NCBI GenBank assembly: GCA_944382875.1
Contig: CALWNQ010000012.1
Coordinates: 1-64,000, forward strand
DNA from: an uncultured Clostridia bacterium
GTDB lineage: Bacteria; Bacillota; Clostridia; Oscillospirales; Ruminococcaceae
Length of the DNA stretch: 64,000 nucleotides
Direction of reading: 5' to 3'
Positions 7,506 to 15,889 of the stretch are shown here, piece after piece. Numbering within the stretch: the stretch's first letter is position 1; every line of letters starts with the position of its first letter. A program made the translations under genes and the position numbers. Under the pieces are notes generated by a model. The model was not told the DNA's origin, did no database searches, and saw only the letters and a program-made list of their open reading frames with translations.

Positions 7506-9164
7506 ATGAAAATCGAATGGTATCCGATATCGGGACTGGAAAAGGTGTTTCCGGATCAAAAACCGCCGGAATGTAGTGCAGAGTTTACCATGCTGCGGGA
7601 AGATCAGCTTTGTTTTCAAATGGCAGTATTTCTGGAGGTGCCGCCGGAAGCGGGTGGCTGTCGGAATGTTCGGGTGGAGGCGGAGTCACCGCTGCGGAAC
7701 TGGATTTCCCTTTATGCGGTGGAGCTAGTTCCGTCCGGTTTTCCAGCTGGAAATACGGCGGACGGCAACTATCTTCGAACCTTTCCGGGCTTGTTCCCGG
7801 ATTTACTGCGGCCGGTTGAAGCAGACAATGTCCGGATTATGCCGGGTTGCTGGAGGTCTTTCTGGGTGCAGCTCCGCACCGGAAGGGATACACCCGCTGG
7901 GAAGTTCCCGGTTGCGGTTTCGATCACGGTGGAAGAAGGAGGAGAAACGCTGCGAGCTGTTCGGGAAGTACAGGTGGAGGTCATCGGTGCTTCGCTGCCG
8001 GAGCAGAAGCTGCTTCGCACCGAGTGGTTCCACGGGGACTGTCTGGCTGACTACTACCATGTGCCGGTGTTCAGTGAAGAACACTGGATGCTGCTTGAAA
8101 AGCAGATCCGGATGGCGGCTGATTACGGCGTCAATCTGATTCTTACCCCGGTCTTTACGCCGCCGCTCGATACGGCGGTCGGCGGGGAACGGACGACCAT
8201 CCAGCTGGTGGACATTGTACGGGAAAACGGGCAGTACCGTTTCGGCTTTGACAAATTGGACCAGTGGGTGGAGATCTGCCGCCGCTCTGGAATCAACCGG
8301 TTTGAAATTGCCCATCTCTACACCCAGTGGGGCGCCAAACACTGCCCCAAGATCATGGCAACCGATAACGGGGAGTACCGGCGCATCTTTGGTTGGGAAA
8401 GCGAGGCGGTCAGCCCCGAATACCGCGCGTTTTTGGAGGCGTTTTTGCCGGCGCTCACCGGGCGACTGCGGGAACTGGGGCTTGAGAAGGATCAGGTATA
8501 CTTCCACATTTCGGATGAACCGGGCGCCGATTCGCTGGAACAGTATCTGGCTTGCCGCAAACAGGCGGAGGATCTGATTGAGGGCTATCCCATTATGGAT
8601 GCGCTCAGCGACTTTGCTTTTTACCGGCAGGGAGTCTGTCCGCGTCCGGTAGTTGCGACCGACCATGTGGAGCCTTTTTTGGAAAATCGGGTAGAAAACC
8701 TGTGGGTTTATTACTGCTGCGGACAGGGATACCGGGTGAGCAACCGGTTTATGGCGATGCCGTCGGCCCGCACCCGGGCGATCGGGGTGCAGCTTTACCG
8801 CTATCGGATTGCCGGTTTTTTGCAGTGGGGCTTTAACTTCTATAATTCACAGTACTCGCTGCGCCACATTGATCCGTTTGCTGTTACCGATGCGGATGGA
8901 GCTTTTCCCTCCGGCGATGCTTTCCTGGTTTATCCGGGGGAGGACGGCGAACCGTGGGGCTCGATTCGGCTCCATGTCTTTTATGACGCGCTCTGCGACC
9001 TGCGTGCGCTGGAGCTGCTGGAAAGTCTGGCTGGCCGGGAGTTTGCGGAAAGCTTAATCCGGGAATATGCCGGGGAAGTAACCTTTTCGGAATACCCTGC
9101 GGGAGAGGGATGGCTTTTTTCGCTGCGGGAGCGTGTCAACCGGGAAATTGCCCGCCGTGTCTGA
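7506..9164 (+). CDS. DUF4091 / GH123-like glycoside hydrolase
   Basis: A 552-residue protein. The first 160 residues are beta-rich, followed by a TIM-barrel-like region with the GH123 catalytic-domain features: LRTEWFHGDCLADYY, the Tyr/Trp-rich FEIAHLYTQWGAKHCPKI, and the adjacent acidic pair in YFHISDEPGADS. Those Asp-Glu residues correspond to the pair used for substrate-assisted catalysis in characterised GH123 beta-N-acetylgalactosaminidases. The late GFLQWGFNFYNSQYSLRHIDPF block is also typical. No signal peptide, so it is cytoplasmic. Actual substrate in this family branch is unproven. It stands alone, behind AAGGGAGG. Confidence 0.8.
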   Translation: MKIEWYPISGLEKVFPDQKPPECSAEFTMLREDQLCFQMAVFLEVPPEAGGCRNVRVEAESPLRNWISLYAVELVPSGFPAGNTADGNYLRTFPGLFPDLLRPVEADNVRIMPGCWRSFWVQLRTGRDTPAGKFPVAVSITVEEGGETLRAVREVQVEVIGASLPEQKLLRTEWFHGDCLADYYHVPVFSEEHWMLLEKQIRMAADYGVNLILTPVFTPPLDTAVGGERTTIQLVDIVRENGQYRFGFDKLDQWVEICRRSGINRFEIAHLYTQWGAKHCPKIMATDNGEYRRIFGWESEAVSPEYRAFLEAFLPALTGRLRELGLEKDQVYFHISDEPGADSLEQYLACRKQAEDLIEGYPIMDALSDFAFYRQGVCPRPVVATDHVEPFLENRVENLWVYYCCGQGYRVSNRFMAMPSARTRAIGVQLYRYRIAGFLQWGFNFYNSQYSLRHIDPFAVTDADGAFPSGDAFLVYPGEDGEPWGSIRLHVFYDALCDLRALELLESLAGREFAESLIREYAGEVTFSEYPAGEGWLFSLRERVNREIARRV

Positions 9165-9170
9165 TTTTTC

Positions 9171-9200
9171 TTGCGCAACCCCCCCAGACTGTGGTATACT
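9171..9200 (+). promoter_or_regulatory. Promoter for the acyltransferase gene
   Basis: TTGCGC (9171-9176), 18 bases ending TGG, TATACT (9195-9200), 33 bases before the ATG. Confidence 0.55.
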
Positions 9201-9232
9201 GAAAAGGATTTAGAAATAAAAAGGATGACAGT

Positions 9233-10267
9233 ATGGGAATTGTGTTGCTGGCGGTGCTGGCGCTGCCGTTTTTCGGGATGAAACTGTCGCTTCAGGGGAT
9301 TCGTCCCGATTCGATGAGTATCCCGCAGACCACGGCGATCAAGGGGATTTTTGTCCTGCTGGTATTTCTCCGTCATTATAAAGGGTATGTAACACTCGAG
9401 CGGGCGATTGACCAGCCGTTTTTGATTGTGGACAACAAAATGGGACAGCTGATCGTGGCACTGTTCCTGTTTTATTCGGGCTATGGGGTATTGGAGTCGT
9501 TCCGGAACAAAGGGGAGGCATACCTGCGCGCCTTCCCCCGAAAACGGATTCTCACCACCTTGCTGCACTTTGATCTGGCGGTTTTACTGTATCTTTTGGT
9601 GCAGGCGCTGGCAATGGGGCGGTTTTACGACTGGAAAACGATGCTGCTGTCGCTGGTGGCCTGGAATTCGGTGGGCAACAGCAACTGGTTTATCTGGGTG
9701 ATTTTGATGCTCTACCTGGTGAGCTGGGCGGCAGGACGGTTGTTTTCTTCCGATATTAGCCGCCTGTTCGCGGTTACAGCCTGTTCGGCAGTTTATGTTT
9801 TGCTGTTTCGGAGACTGTATCCGGGAATCGAATGGTGGTACGACACAATTTTCTGTTATGCCGCTGGGATGTGGTACTCTTTTTTACGGCTGCGGATCGA
9901 ACGGTTCCTTTCGGGAGAAGTGCGGTTTTGGATCTCTTTTGCAGTGTTGCTCTGTCTTTTCCGGGTGCTTTTCTGGTATCGCAGCAATCTGGCGGTATAT
10001 GAACTGCTTTCTGTGGTGCTCTGCCTCATCGCAGTTATGGCCTCGATGAAAATTCAGGTGGGGAACCGAGTGCTCGGCTGGTTTGGAAAACAGGTGTTTG
10101 GCGTCTATATTTTTCAACGGCTGCCGATGATTCTGCTCGAACAGTGGGGGATAAACGACTGGCCATATCTCTTTTTTGGGTTGTCGTTTGTGTGTACATT
10201 GCTGCTTTCTGCCGGCTTTGGATGGTGTACCAAACGGATTGACCGGCTGCTGTTCAAAAAGACCTGA
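9233..10267 (+). CDS. Membrane acyltransferase-family protein
   Basis: A 344-residue protein with about ten membrane segments. Near residue 35 the motif TTAIKGIFVLLVFLRH matches the N-terminal 'KGI-hxxV-H' signature of the acyltransferase 3 family, whose His is thought catalytic. GNSNWFIWVILMLYLVSW fits the conserved middle helix. These enzymes move acyl groups onto extracellular polysaccharides, peptidoglycan or lipids. The gene is monocistronic with its own promoter. The acceptor cannot be told from the sequence. Confidence 0.75.
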   Translation: MGIVLLAVLALPFFGMKLSLQGIRPDSMSIPQTTAIKGIFVLLVFLRHYKGYVTLERAIDQPFLIVDNKMGQLIVALFLFYSGYGVLESFRNKGEAYLRAFPRKRILTTLLHFDLAVLLYLLVQALAMGRFYDWKTMLLSLVAWNSVGNSNWFIWVILMLYLVSWAAGRLFSSDISRLFAVTACSAVYVLLFRRLYPGIEWWYDTIFCYAAGMWYSFLRLRIERFLSGEVRFWISFAVLLCLFRVLFWYRSNLAVYELLSVVLCLIAVMASMKIQVGNRVLGWFGKQVFGVYIFQRLPMILLEQWGINDWPYLFFGLSFVCTLLLSAGFGWCTKRIDRLLFKKT

Positions 10268-10284
10268 AATCTTGAAAAAATTCG

Positions 10285-10313
10285 TTGACAAACCCTTTGG
10301 GATGTGCTATAAT
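10285..10313 (+). promoter_or_regulatory. Consensus sigma-A promoter of the rpmG-secE-nusG-rplK-rplA cluster
   Basis: TTGACA (10285-10290) and TATAAT (10308-10313) match the consensus exactly, with 17 bases between and an extended TGC before the -10. This is one of the strongest promoter sequences in the window and fits a translation operon. Confidence 0.9.
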
Positions 10314-10317
10314 GATA

Positions 10318-10460
10318 TCACCTCTAAAAGGGTTTATTTTTTTGTGCAAAAATTGGCCTGGCAACAGGCCGGCCTTTCCGAAACGAAACCCAGCGCAGAG
10401 GAAAGCAAATCCAAGCGTTCTCTTTTTTGAGGGAGGCAAAACAGTCCGATTATACAGGAG
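10318..10460 (+). promoter_or_regulatory. Long structured leader before rpmG
   Basis: About 150 bases separate the promoter from rpmG. They hold a perfect hairpin GGCCTG-GCAA-CAGGCC (10355-10370) with a GNRA loop, and further on an imperfect AGAG/CTCT-based stem (10397-10423) followed by six Ts (10422-10427), like an attenuator. Premature termination control is possible but not shown. Confidence 0.4.
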
Positions 10461-10469
10461 GTGCCGAAC

Positions 10470-10619
10470 ATGCGGGTAAAAGTAACCTTAGCTTGCGCAG
10501 AGTGCAAACAGCGCAACTACAACACAATGAAAAACAAGAAAAACGATCCTGACAGGCTGGAAATGAGCAAATACTGCCGTTTCTGCAAGAAACACACCAC
10601 CCACAAGGAAACTAAGTAA
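10470..10619 (+). CDS. rpmG: 50S ribosomal protein L33
   Basis: A 49-residue protein of the large ribosomal subunit. It begins [17 protein letters not shown] and has two CxxC pairs (CAEC and CRFC), so it is the zinc-binding 'C+' form rather than the zinc-free paralogue used under zinc starvation. The start follows AGGAGG at ideal spacing. It lies directly before secE, the standard rpmG-secE-nusG order in Gram-positive bacteria. Confidence 0.95.
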   Translation: MRVKVTLACAECKQRNYNTMKNKKNDPDRLEMSKYCRFCKKHTTHKETK

Positions 10620-10637
10620 GAAGAAAGGGGAACAGGC

Positions 10638-10910
10638 ATGGCAGAGCAGAATGAAAAGAAAGCTGCTGGCAAAGCCAAGGTTCCTGACAAGGCCAAAAGC
10701 ACAAAGCCGGTCAGGAAAAAGGACGGCTTTTTGAAAAAAACTTCCCGTTTCTTCCGAGATTTGCGGAGCGAGATGAAAAAAGTCGTCTGGCCCAGCAAAA
10801 AACAGGTGCTGAACAACACAGCCGTCGCATTTGTGATGATGGGTTCGGTCGGCATCGTCATTTGGGTGCTCGACTGGGTGCTCAGTGTGATCCGGGGTCT
10901 GGTTCTCTGA
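10638..10910 (+). CDS. secE: Preprotein translocase subunit SecE
   Basis: A 90-residue single-span SecE. A Lys/Ala-rich cytoplasmic tail of about 30 residues precedes the amphipathic helix RFFRDLRSEMKKVVWPSKK, the family signature, and one membrane helix at about 62-86. It clamps SecY in the translocation channel. The tail is somewhat extended compared with the shortest forms. It follows rpmG by 18 bases with a GAAAGGGG ribosome site. Confidence 0.95.
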   Translation: MAEQNEKKAAGKAKVPDKAKSTKPVRKKDGFLKKTSRFFRDLRSEMKKVVWPSKKQVLNNTAVAFVMMGSVGIVIWVLDWVLSVIRGLVL

Positions 10911-10963
10911 GCCGGATCGAGGTTGTTCTTATTTCCAAACGCTAATTTGTCGGAGGTCTGCAT

Positions 10964-11488
10964 ATGTCAGAAACACCAAAATGGTATGTCGTCCACACCT
11001 ATTCCGGGTATGAAAATAAGGTGGCCCAGAACATTGAGAAGTTTGTAGAGAACCAGGGACTGGGTGATCTGATCTTTGAAGTGAGCGTGCCCACGGAAAC
11101 TGTGGTCGAATATAAGGATGACAAAAAGCGCGAAGTGGAACGCAAGATTTTCCCCGGTTATGTCCTTGTCAAAATGATTCTGACCGATGACTCCTGGTAT
11201 GTGATCCGGAATATCCGCGGTGTGACCGGCTTTGTCGGTCCTGCCAGCAAGCCTATTCCGCTGACCGAAGAGGAAGTGGAGAAGCTGGGTGTTGAGGTGC
11301 GGACAGTTCAGGTCAATTACGAGGTGGGCAGCAATGTCCGGATTATCCACGGTCCGCTGGAAGGCTTTGTAGGCCGCGTGGAAGAATTGGATGTGGACAA
11401 GGACGTCGTCAAGGTAACTGTTTCGATGTTCGGACGGGATACTTTGGCGGAACTTCAGCTTGGCCAGGTGGAACTGGTGAAAGACTGA
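10964..11488 (+). CDS. nusG: Transcription termination/antitermination factor NusG
   Basis: A 174-residue NusG. The NGN domain begins KWYVVHTYSGYENKVAQNI and contains PGYVLVKM; the C-terminal KOW domain contains GSNVRIIHGPLEGFVGRVEEL. It binds RNA polymerase and links it to ribosomes or affects pausing and termination. It follows secE in the conserved order and is read through into rplK. Confidence 0.97.
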   Translation: MSETPKWYVVHTYSGYENKVAQNIEKFVENQGLGDLIFEVSVPTETVVEYKDDKKREVERKIFPGYVLVKMILTDDSWYVIRNIRGVTGFVGPASKPIPLTEEEVEKLGVEVRTVQVNYEVGSNVRIIHGPLEGFVGRVEELDVDKDVVKVTVSMFGRDTLAELQLGQVELVKD

Positions 11489-11504
11489 ATTAAACAGAAA
11501 AAGA

Positions 11505-11560
11505 TCGAAGCGTCTGAACAGACGCCTTTCAGATTGGAATAGAAAGTCGTTCCAATTTGA
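11505..11560 (+). promoter_or_regulatory. Two hairpins in the nusG-rplK spacer
   Basis: The 134-base spacer contains a perfect GCGTCTG-AA-CAGACGC hairpin (11510-11525) and a second one pairing ATTGGAA (11533-11539) with TTCCAAT (11550-11556). Neither is followed by a T tract, so they are not simple terminators. In many bacteria r-protein L1 or L11 represses this operon through its leader; whether these stems serve that is inference. Confidence 0.4.
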
Positions 11561-11622
11561 ATGTGGGAGGGAAAGCAACCCCTTTCCCGCCATTGACCAC
11601 GTTATTTTGGAGGTGCTTATTT

Positions 11623-12048
11623 ATGGCTCAGAAAGTTACAGGCTATATCAAGCTGCAAATCCCGGCAGGTAAGGCAACCCCTGCACCGCCCGTTGGTCCT
11701 GCGCTCGGCCAGCACGGCGTTAACATCATGTCCTTCACCAAGGAATTCAACGAACGCACCAAAAACGACATCGGCATGATTATCCCCGTGGTAATTACCG
11801 TATATGCCGACCGTACTTTCTCTTTCATCACCAAAACTCCCCCTGCAGCAGTTCTGATCAAGAAAGCTGCCGGCCTGGAGTCCGCTTCCGGTGAGCCCAA
11901 CAAGAAAAAAGTCGGCAAGATCACCAAAGAACAGGTGCAGAAAATTGCGGAAACCAAAATGCGCGACCTGAACGCTGCAAACATTGAGTCCGCTATGAGC
12001 ATGATCGCTGGCACCGCTCGTTCGATGGGCATCGAGGTTGTGGATTAA
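11623..12048 (+). CDS. rplK: 50S ribosomal protein L11
   Basis: A 141-residue L11 with the usual N-terminus ([28 protein letters not shown] up to two short stretches) and the C-terminal rRNA-binding domain ending [13 protein letters not shown]. It binds the GTPase-associated region of 23S rRNA and takes part in factor binding and the stringent response. The start at 11623 follows GGAGGT; the in-frame upstream extension to 11557 is not supported. Confidence 0.97.
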   Translation: MAQKVTGYIKLQIPAGKATPAPPVGPALGQHGVNIMSFTKEFNERTKNDIGMIIPVVITVYADRTFSFITKTPPAAVLIKKAAGLESASGEPNKKKVGKITKEQVQKIAETKMRDLNAANIESAMSMIAGTARSMGIEVVD

Positions 12049-12108
12049 CCCCCTCTGCGTGGGAGGATAATTCCGCTATGAACCACTAATACAGGGAGGA
12101 TTATTGTC

Positions 12109-12801
12109 ATGAAACATGGTAAAAAATATACAGACAGCCTCAAAGCCTACGACCGCAGCAATCTGTTTGAAGCGGCCGATGCGCTTGCTACTGCTGTCAG
12201 CACTGCAAAAGCGAAATTCGATGAAACCGTAGAAGTTCACATCCGTCTGGGTGTTGACTCCCGTCACGCTGACCAGCAGGTCCGCGGCGCAGTTGTTCTG
12301 CCCAACGGAACCGGTAAAAACGTCCGCGTTCTGGTTATCTGCAAAGACAACAATGTGGAAGCTGCGAAAAATGCCGGTGCTGACTATGTTGGTGAGGAAT
12401 ATGTCCAGAAGATCCAGTCTGAAGGCTGGATGGATTTCGACGTTGTGATCGCAACCCCCGATATGATGGGCGTTGTCGGCCGTCTTGGTAAAGTGCTCGG
12501 TCCGCGTGGCTTGATGCCTTCTCCCAAGGCTGGTACTGTTACCCCCGATGTTGCGAAGGCTGTTACCGAAGCAAAAGCTGGTAAGATCGAATATCGTCTG
12601 GACAAGACCAACATCATCCACTGCCCGATCGGCAAAGCATCTTTCGGCGCTGAGAAGCTGCTTGAAAACTTTGACGCTCTGATGAATGCGATTGTCAAGG
12701 CAAAACCTGCCGCTGCAAAAGGTCAGTATGTAAAGTCTTGTGTGGTTGCTACCACCATGGGCCCTGGCGTACGCATCAACCCCACTCGCTACGGCGCGTA
12801 A
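12109..12801 (+). CDS. rplA: 50S ribosomal protein L1
   Basis: A 230-residue L1 of the standard length. It starts [15 protein letters not shown] and includes the family blocks [17 protein letters not shown] and [20 protein letters not shown]. It binds 23S rRNA at the L1 stalk and is often the translational repressor of the rplKA operon. It follows rplK after 60 bases with its own GGGAGG site. Confidence 0.97.
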   Translation: MKHGKKYTDSLKAYDRSNLFEAADALATAVSTAKAKFDETVEVHIRLGVDSRHADQQVRGAVVLPNGTGKNVRVLVICKDNNVEAAKNAGADYVGEEYVQKIQSEGWMDFDVVIATPDMMGVVGRLGKVLGPRGLMPSPKAGTVTPDVAKAVTEAKAGKIEYRLDKTNIIHCPIGKASFGAEKLLENFDALMNAIVKAKPAAAKGQYVKSCVVATTMGPGVRINPTRYGA

Positions 12802-12824
12802 TGGAAAAATAATTGCTGCAGGGC

Positions 12825-12853
12825 TTGACAAACGTCAGGCTCTGTGGTAAAAT
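12825..12853 (+). promoter_or_regulatory. Sigma-A promoter of rplJL
   Basis: TTGACA (12825-12830), 17 bases ending TGG, TAAAAT (12848-12853). It starts 23 bases after the rplA stop, so rplJL has its own transcript behind the L10 leader. Confidence 0.8.
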
Positions 12854-12859
12854 AGAAAA

Positions 12860-12985
12860 GCTGGAATCCAAAGACAGCAGGTCCTGTATCAAACAGGCTA
12901 ACGGCTCCGCCGCCTGCCGAGGAAAACCAAAATACTGTGAATGTATTTTGCCCCTCTCTGTCTTGGAGAAGGGGCTTTTCTCATG
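12860..12985 (+). ncRNA. Ribosomal protein L10 leader with terminator-like stem
   Basis: The long untranslated region before rplJ has the position and general shape of the L10 leader, bound by the L10-L12 complex to control rplJL. It contains the pairing blocks AGCAGGTCCTG and CAGGCTAACGG and ends in a GCCCCTCTC/GAGAAGGGGC hairpin (12950-12975) followed by TTTTCTC, as in Firmicute leaders that act by premature termination. Assignment rests on position and structure, not a covariance search. Confidence 0.7.
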
Positions 12986-13020
12986 TGGATTTCCTTACTA
13001 ACATGCTGGAGGTGAACGAT

Positions 13021-13524
13021 TTGGCAAGCGAAAAAGTATTACTGGAAAAACAGCAGGCCGTCGCAGAACTCAAAGCAAAGCTTGAAAAGGCTGTCGCCGG
13101 TGTTCTGGTCGATTACAAAGGCATCGATGTCGCAAATGATACCCAGCTCCGTAAAGAGCTTCGGGAAGCTGGCGTTGATTACTGCGTATACAAAAACTCC
13201 ATCATCCGTTTTGCAGTGGAAGGCACTGATTATGCTGATCTGGCAAAACATCTGGATGGAACTACCGCTTTCGCTGTGTCTGAAGAAGACGCAACTGCGG
13301 CTGCTCGGATTATTGCAAAATATTCCAAGGCTGTAAAAGAAGGCTTCAATGTCAAAGCCGGTTTTGTTGAGGGCAAACTCCTCGATGTCGCCGGTGTCAA
13401 CGAACTCGCCGAGATCCCTTCTCGGGAAGTGCTTATCGCACGTGTCCTCGGTGGTTTCAACGGTGTTATCCGCAACTTCGCCGTTGTCCTCGATCAGATT
13501 CGGGAACAGAAAGAAGCTTGCTGA
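13021..13524 (+). CDS. rplJ: 50S ribosomal protein L10
   Basis: A 167-residue L10 that begins ASEKVLLEKQQAVAELK, with the conserved DYKGIDVANDTQLRKELREAG block. It anchors L7/L12 dimers on the ribosome stalk. The start is a TTG at 13021: GGAGGT (13008-13013) is seven bases before it, whereas the upstream in-frame ATG at 13003 would overlap that ribosome site. It is followed by rplL. Confidence 0.95.
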   Translation: MASEKVLLEKQQAVAELKAKLEKAVAGVLVDYKGIDVANDTQLRKELREAGVDYCVYKNSIIRFAVEGTDYADLAKHLDGTTAFAVSEEDATAAARIIAKYSKAVKEGFNVKAGFVEGKLLDVAGVNELAEIPSREVLIARVLGGFNGVIRNFAVVLDQIREQKEAC

Positions 13525-13575
13525 CATTGCAGCGTAACGCTGCGTAAAAAATAATGATATTAGGAGGTACCTACC

Positions 13576-13950
13576 ATGGCTTCTGAGAAAGTATTGGCTA
13601 TGATTGAAGAAGTAAAAGCTCTGACTGTTCTGGAGCTTGCTGAGCTTGTAAAAGCTCTGGAAGAAGAATTCGGCGTTTCCGCTGCTGCTGCAACCGTTAC
13701 CGTTGCTGCTGGCGCTGCTGCTCCCGCTGAGGAAGAGAAATCCGAGTTCGACGTTGTTCTGGCTGAAGTTGGCGACGCGAAGACCGCTGTTATCAAGGCT
13801 GTCAAAGAGATCACCGGCCTGGGCCTGAAAGAGTCCAAGGAGATCGTTGACAACGCTCCTAAGGCTGTTAAGACCGGCGTTTCCAAGGCTGATGCTGAGG
13901 AAATGAAGAAGAAACTGGAAGATGCCGGCGCGAAAGTCGAGCTCAAATAA
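13576..13950 (+). CDS. rplL: 50S ribosomal protein L7/L12
   Basis: A 124-residue L7/L12. The N-terminal dimerisation helices ([19 protein letters not shown]), an Ala-rich hinge near residues 36-52, and the C-terminal domain with [18 protein letters not shown] and [14 protein letters not shown] are all present. It recruits elongation factors. Strong AGGAGG site; a terminator follows, closing the ribosomal block. Confidence 0.97.
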   Translation: MASEKVLAMIEEVKALTVLELAELVKALEEEFGVSAAAATVTVAAGAAAPAEEEKSEFDVVLAEVGDAKTAVIKAVKEITGLGLKESKEIVDNAPKAVKTGVSKADAEEMKKKLEDAGAKVELK

Positions 13951-13965
13951 GTTTCTGTTTGCAGA

Positions 13966-13997
13966 AATCCCCCCGCTCTTCGGAACGGGGGTTTTTG
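13966..13997 (+). terminator. Rho-independent terminator after rplL
   Basis: CCCCCG (13970-13975) pairs with CGGGGG (13986-13991) across a UUCG-containing loop, followed by TTTTTGTTTT. Confidence 0.9.
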
Positions 13998-14004
13998 TTT
14001 TATC

Positions 14005-14033
14005 TTGCCAAAATCTGCGTTTGGGTGTATGAT
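14005..14033 (+). promoter_or_regulatory. Promoter for the NUDIX-patatin pair
   Basis: TTGCCA (14005-14010), 17 bases, TATGAT (14028-14033), 25 bases before the ATG. Confidence 0.55.
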
Positions 14034-14057
14034 AGTAGCAAACGGAGGCGGGATGAA

Positions 14058-14654
14058 ATGACAGAAATGCTGACAATATTCAATGAAGAGCTTTGTCCGG
14101 TCGGAGAGGTTCCGCGTGAAACAGCTCATCGAGAAGGACTTTTGCACGCAGTTGTTCACTGCTGGATTGTTTCCCGGCGTCCGGAAGGTATTGGGGTTTG
14201 GTTTCAAAAGCGTGCGCACACAAAAAAGGATTTTCCGGATTATTACGATTTGGCGGTTGGTGGGCACATCAGCTGCGGAGAAACGGCAGAAACAGCGCTT
14301 CTGCGGGAAATACGGGAAGAAATTGGACTGACCGTGGAACCTTCTCACCTTCGATATTTAGGGTATACAAGAGAAGATCTGCATATGGGGGATTTTTTTG
14401 ACCGTGAGATTGGGTATGTCTACCTTTATGAATCGGATCACCCGGTTTTTGCGCCGGGTGAAGAAGTCGACCGGATGGTTTGGGTTTCTGTATCCGAATT
14501 AATTCGCAAGGAATTACACGGGGCGGCGGAAACTGCGGCTTTATCAGAGCAAGGGGAGCCTGTCCGCATTAAGCGGGAGGAGTGGTGTGTCCACCCCGGT
14601 GAATTTGAAATGATCGTGCTGCCCGCATTACAGACGGAAAGAGAGGATGGTTAA
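14058..14654 (+). CDS. NUDIX hydrolase
   Basis: A 198-residue protein with a complete NUDIX box: GHISCGETAETALLREIREE plus IGL, matching GX5EX7REUXEEXGU. The N-terminus (MLTIFNEELCPVGEVPRETAHREG, given here in two parts in the family) resembles the isopentenyl-diphosphate isomerase-like/YfcD group, whose members hydrolyse nucleotide or isoprenoid diphosphates. The substrate is unknown. Start chosen at 14058 after CGGAGG. Its last bases overlap the upstream possible start of the next gene, so the two are co-transcribed. Confidence 0.85.
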   Translation: MTEMLTIFNEELCPVGEVPRETAHREGLLHAVVHCWIVSRRPEGIGVWFQKRAHTKKDFPDYYDLAVGGHISCGETAETALLREIREEIGLTVEPSHLRYLGYTREDLHMGDFFDREIGYVYLYESDHPVFAPGEEVDRMVWVSVSELIRKELHGAAETAALSEQGEPVRIKREEWCVHPGEFEMIVLPALQTEREDG

Positions 14655-14655
14655 G

Positions 14656-15504
14656 ATGAAACGTGGACTTGTTTTGGAAGGTGGCGGAATGCGCGGCCTG
14701 TATACAGCCGGTGTGCTGGATTATTTTATGGATCAGGGGATCGAGTTTGATTATTGTATCGGTGTTTCAGCAGGCGCCTGCCACGCGACATCTTATCTGT
14801 CCAAACAGCGCGGGCGGAGCTTCCGAATCAATACTGCCTATCTGAGTGATGGCCGGTATGTTGGTGTGAAAAATTTTTTCAAAACCGGCTCGATGTTTGG
14901 AATGGACTTTATTTTTGATGAAATTCCACACAAGTTGGACCCGTTTGATTACGATACTTTTTTAAAGACAAAATGTGAGTTTTACGCCGGTGTTACCGAT
15001 GTCCAAACCGGAAAGCCCGCCTATTTCGGCATTGAGGCGATGAATCATGATACCACGGTTTTGCGTGCGTCTTCTGCAATTCCGGTGTTTTCTCCTATTG
15101 TGGAGTTCCGCGGCCGGAAGTTCCTCGACGGCGGGACCTCCGATCCAATTCCGGTGAAAAAGGCATTGGCGGACGGCTGTGATAAACTGGTGATTGTCCT
15201 CACCCAGCACCGGGACTATGTCAAAAGCCCTGAAAAGTTCCGGGCGGTTTACCGGCATCTGTATGGACGCTATCCGGAGATGGTGGCAACGCTCGACCGG
15301 AGGTATCAGGTTTACCGGGAAGCAAAAGAGTTAGCTTTTGAGTTGGAAAAGAACGGGAAGGCGATTGTGATTGCACCGGAACATCCGGTTGGCCTTGACC
15401 GGTTTGAGAAAGATATCACCAAGCTTCGTGCTTTATATGACGAAGGATACCGCGATGCGGAGAGAGCGGATCATGCAGCGGCACCCGGTTTCTTTGTGCC
15501 GTGA
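14656..15504 (+). CDS. Patatin-like phospholipase family protein
   Basis: A 282-residue patatin-fold protein. The oxyanion loop GGGMRG, the nucleophile elbow GVSAG (catalytic Ser) and the catalytic Asp in DGGTSDPIP are all present, so the Ser-Asp dyad is intact. It resembles the YjjU/RssA-type bacterial lipases. No signal peptide. The ATG at 14656 is nine bases after GAGAGG; an ATG at 14647 is too close. It ends one base from the stop of the converging gene. Confidence 0.85.
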   Translation: MKRGLVLEGGGMRGLYTAGVLDYFMDQGIEFDYCIGVSAGACHATSYLSKQRGRSFRINTAYLSDGRYVGVKNFFKTGSMFGMDFIFDEIPHKLDPFDYDTFLKTKCEFYAGVTDVQTGKPAYFGIEAMNHDTTVLRASSAIPVFSPIVEFRGRKFLDGGTSDPIPVKKALADGCDKLVIVLTQHRDYVKSPEKFRAVYRHLYGRYPEMVATLDRRYQVYREAKELAFELEKNGKAIVIAPEHPVGLDRFEKDITKLRALYDEGYRDAERADHAAAPGFFVP

Positions 15505-15505
15505 A

Positions 15506-15862
15506 TCAGCCGACGAGAACATAGACCAGCGCTAAGATCAAGCTGCGGTCTGCACCTTCATTAAGCAGGATCAGCAGTAAAATCAGCAACAGAGCTGTTT
15601 CTCCGTCCATTCCGAGTTTTTCTAAAATCCCCTGGAACGGAAAAGCGGGCTGTGGAATTTGTGGCTGTGGTTGAGAGATGTGTTGTGGGGAATGTTGCGG
15701 TACACTGGTTGGAGCAGGCATCTGTCCGGCGGACGCCATGCGGTTGGATTGTTCCAAGCGCATCTGAGCGCGGCGCTGCATTTCCAGGACACGGTTGACG
15801 GCGTCCCGCTGCATGGAGGAAAATTCCGCGGCAGAGTATCCGCCGTTTCGGTTTGCGGGCAT
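15506..15862 (-). CDS. Conserved hypothetical protein with hydrophobic C-terminal segment
   Basis: A 118-residue protein. The first half is polar (EFSSMQRDAVNRVLEMQRRA), followed by a Gln/Pro/Ser-rich linker at about 45-75 and a C-terminal hydrophobic stretch with DGETALLLILLLILLNEGAD, a motif I associate with small proteins of spore-forming Clostridia. It is the last gene of a three-gene minus-strand set of similar small proteins. Function unknown; a sporulation or envelope role is only a guess. Confidence 0.6.
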   Translation of the reverse strand: MPANRNGGYSAAEFSSMQRDAVNRVLEMQRRAQMRLEQSNRMASAGQMPAPTSVPQHSPQHISQPQPQIPQPAFPFQGILEKLGMDGETALLLILLLILLNEGADRSLILALVYVLVG

Positions 15863-15889
15863 TTGTTACTGCCTCCTTTCTGCTTGTCC

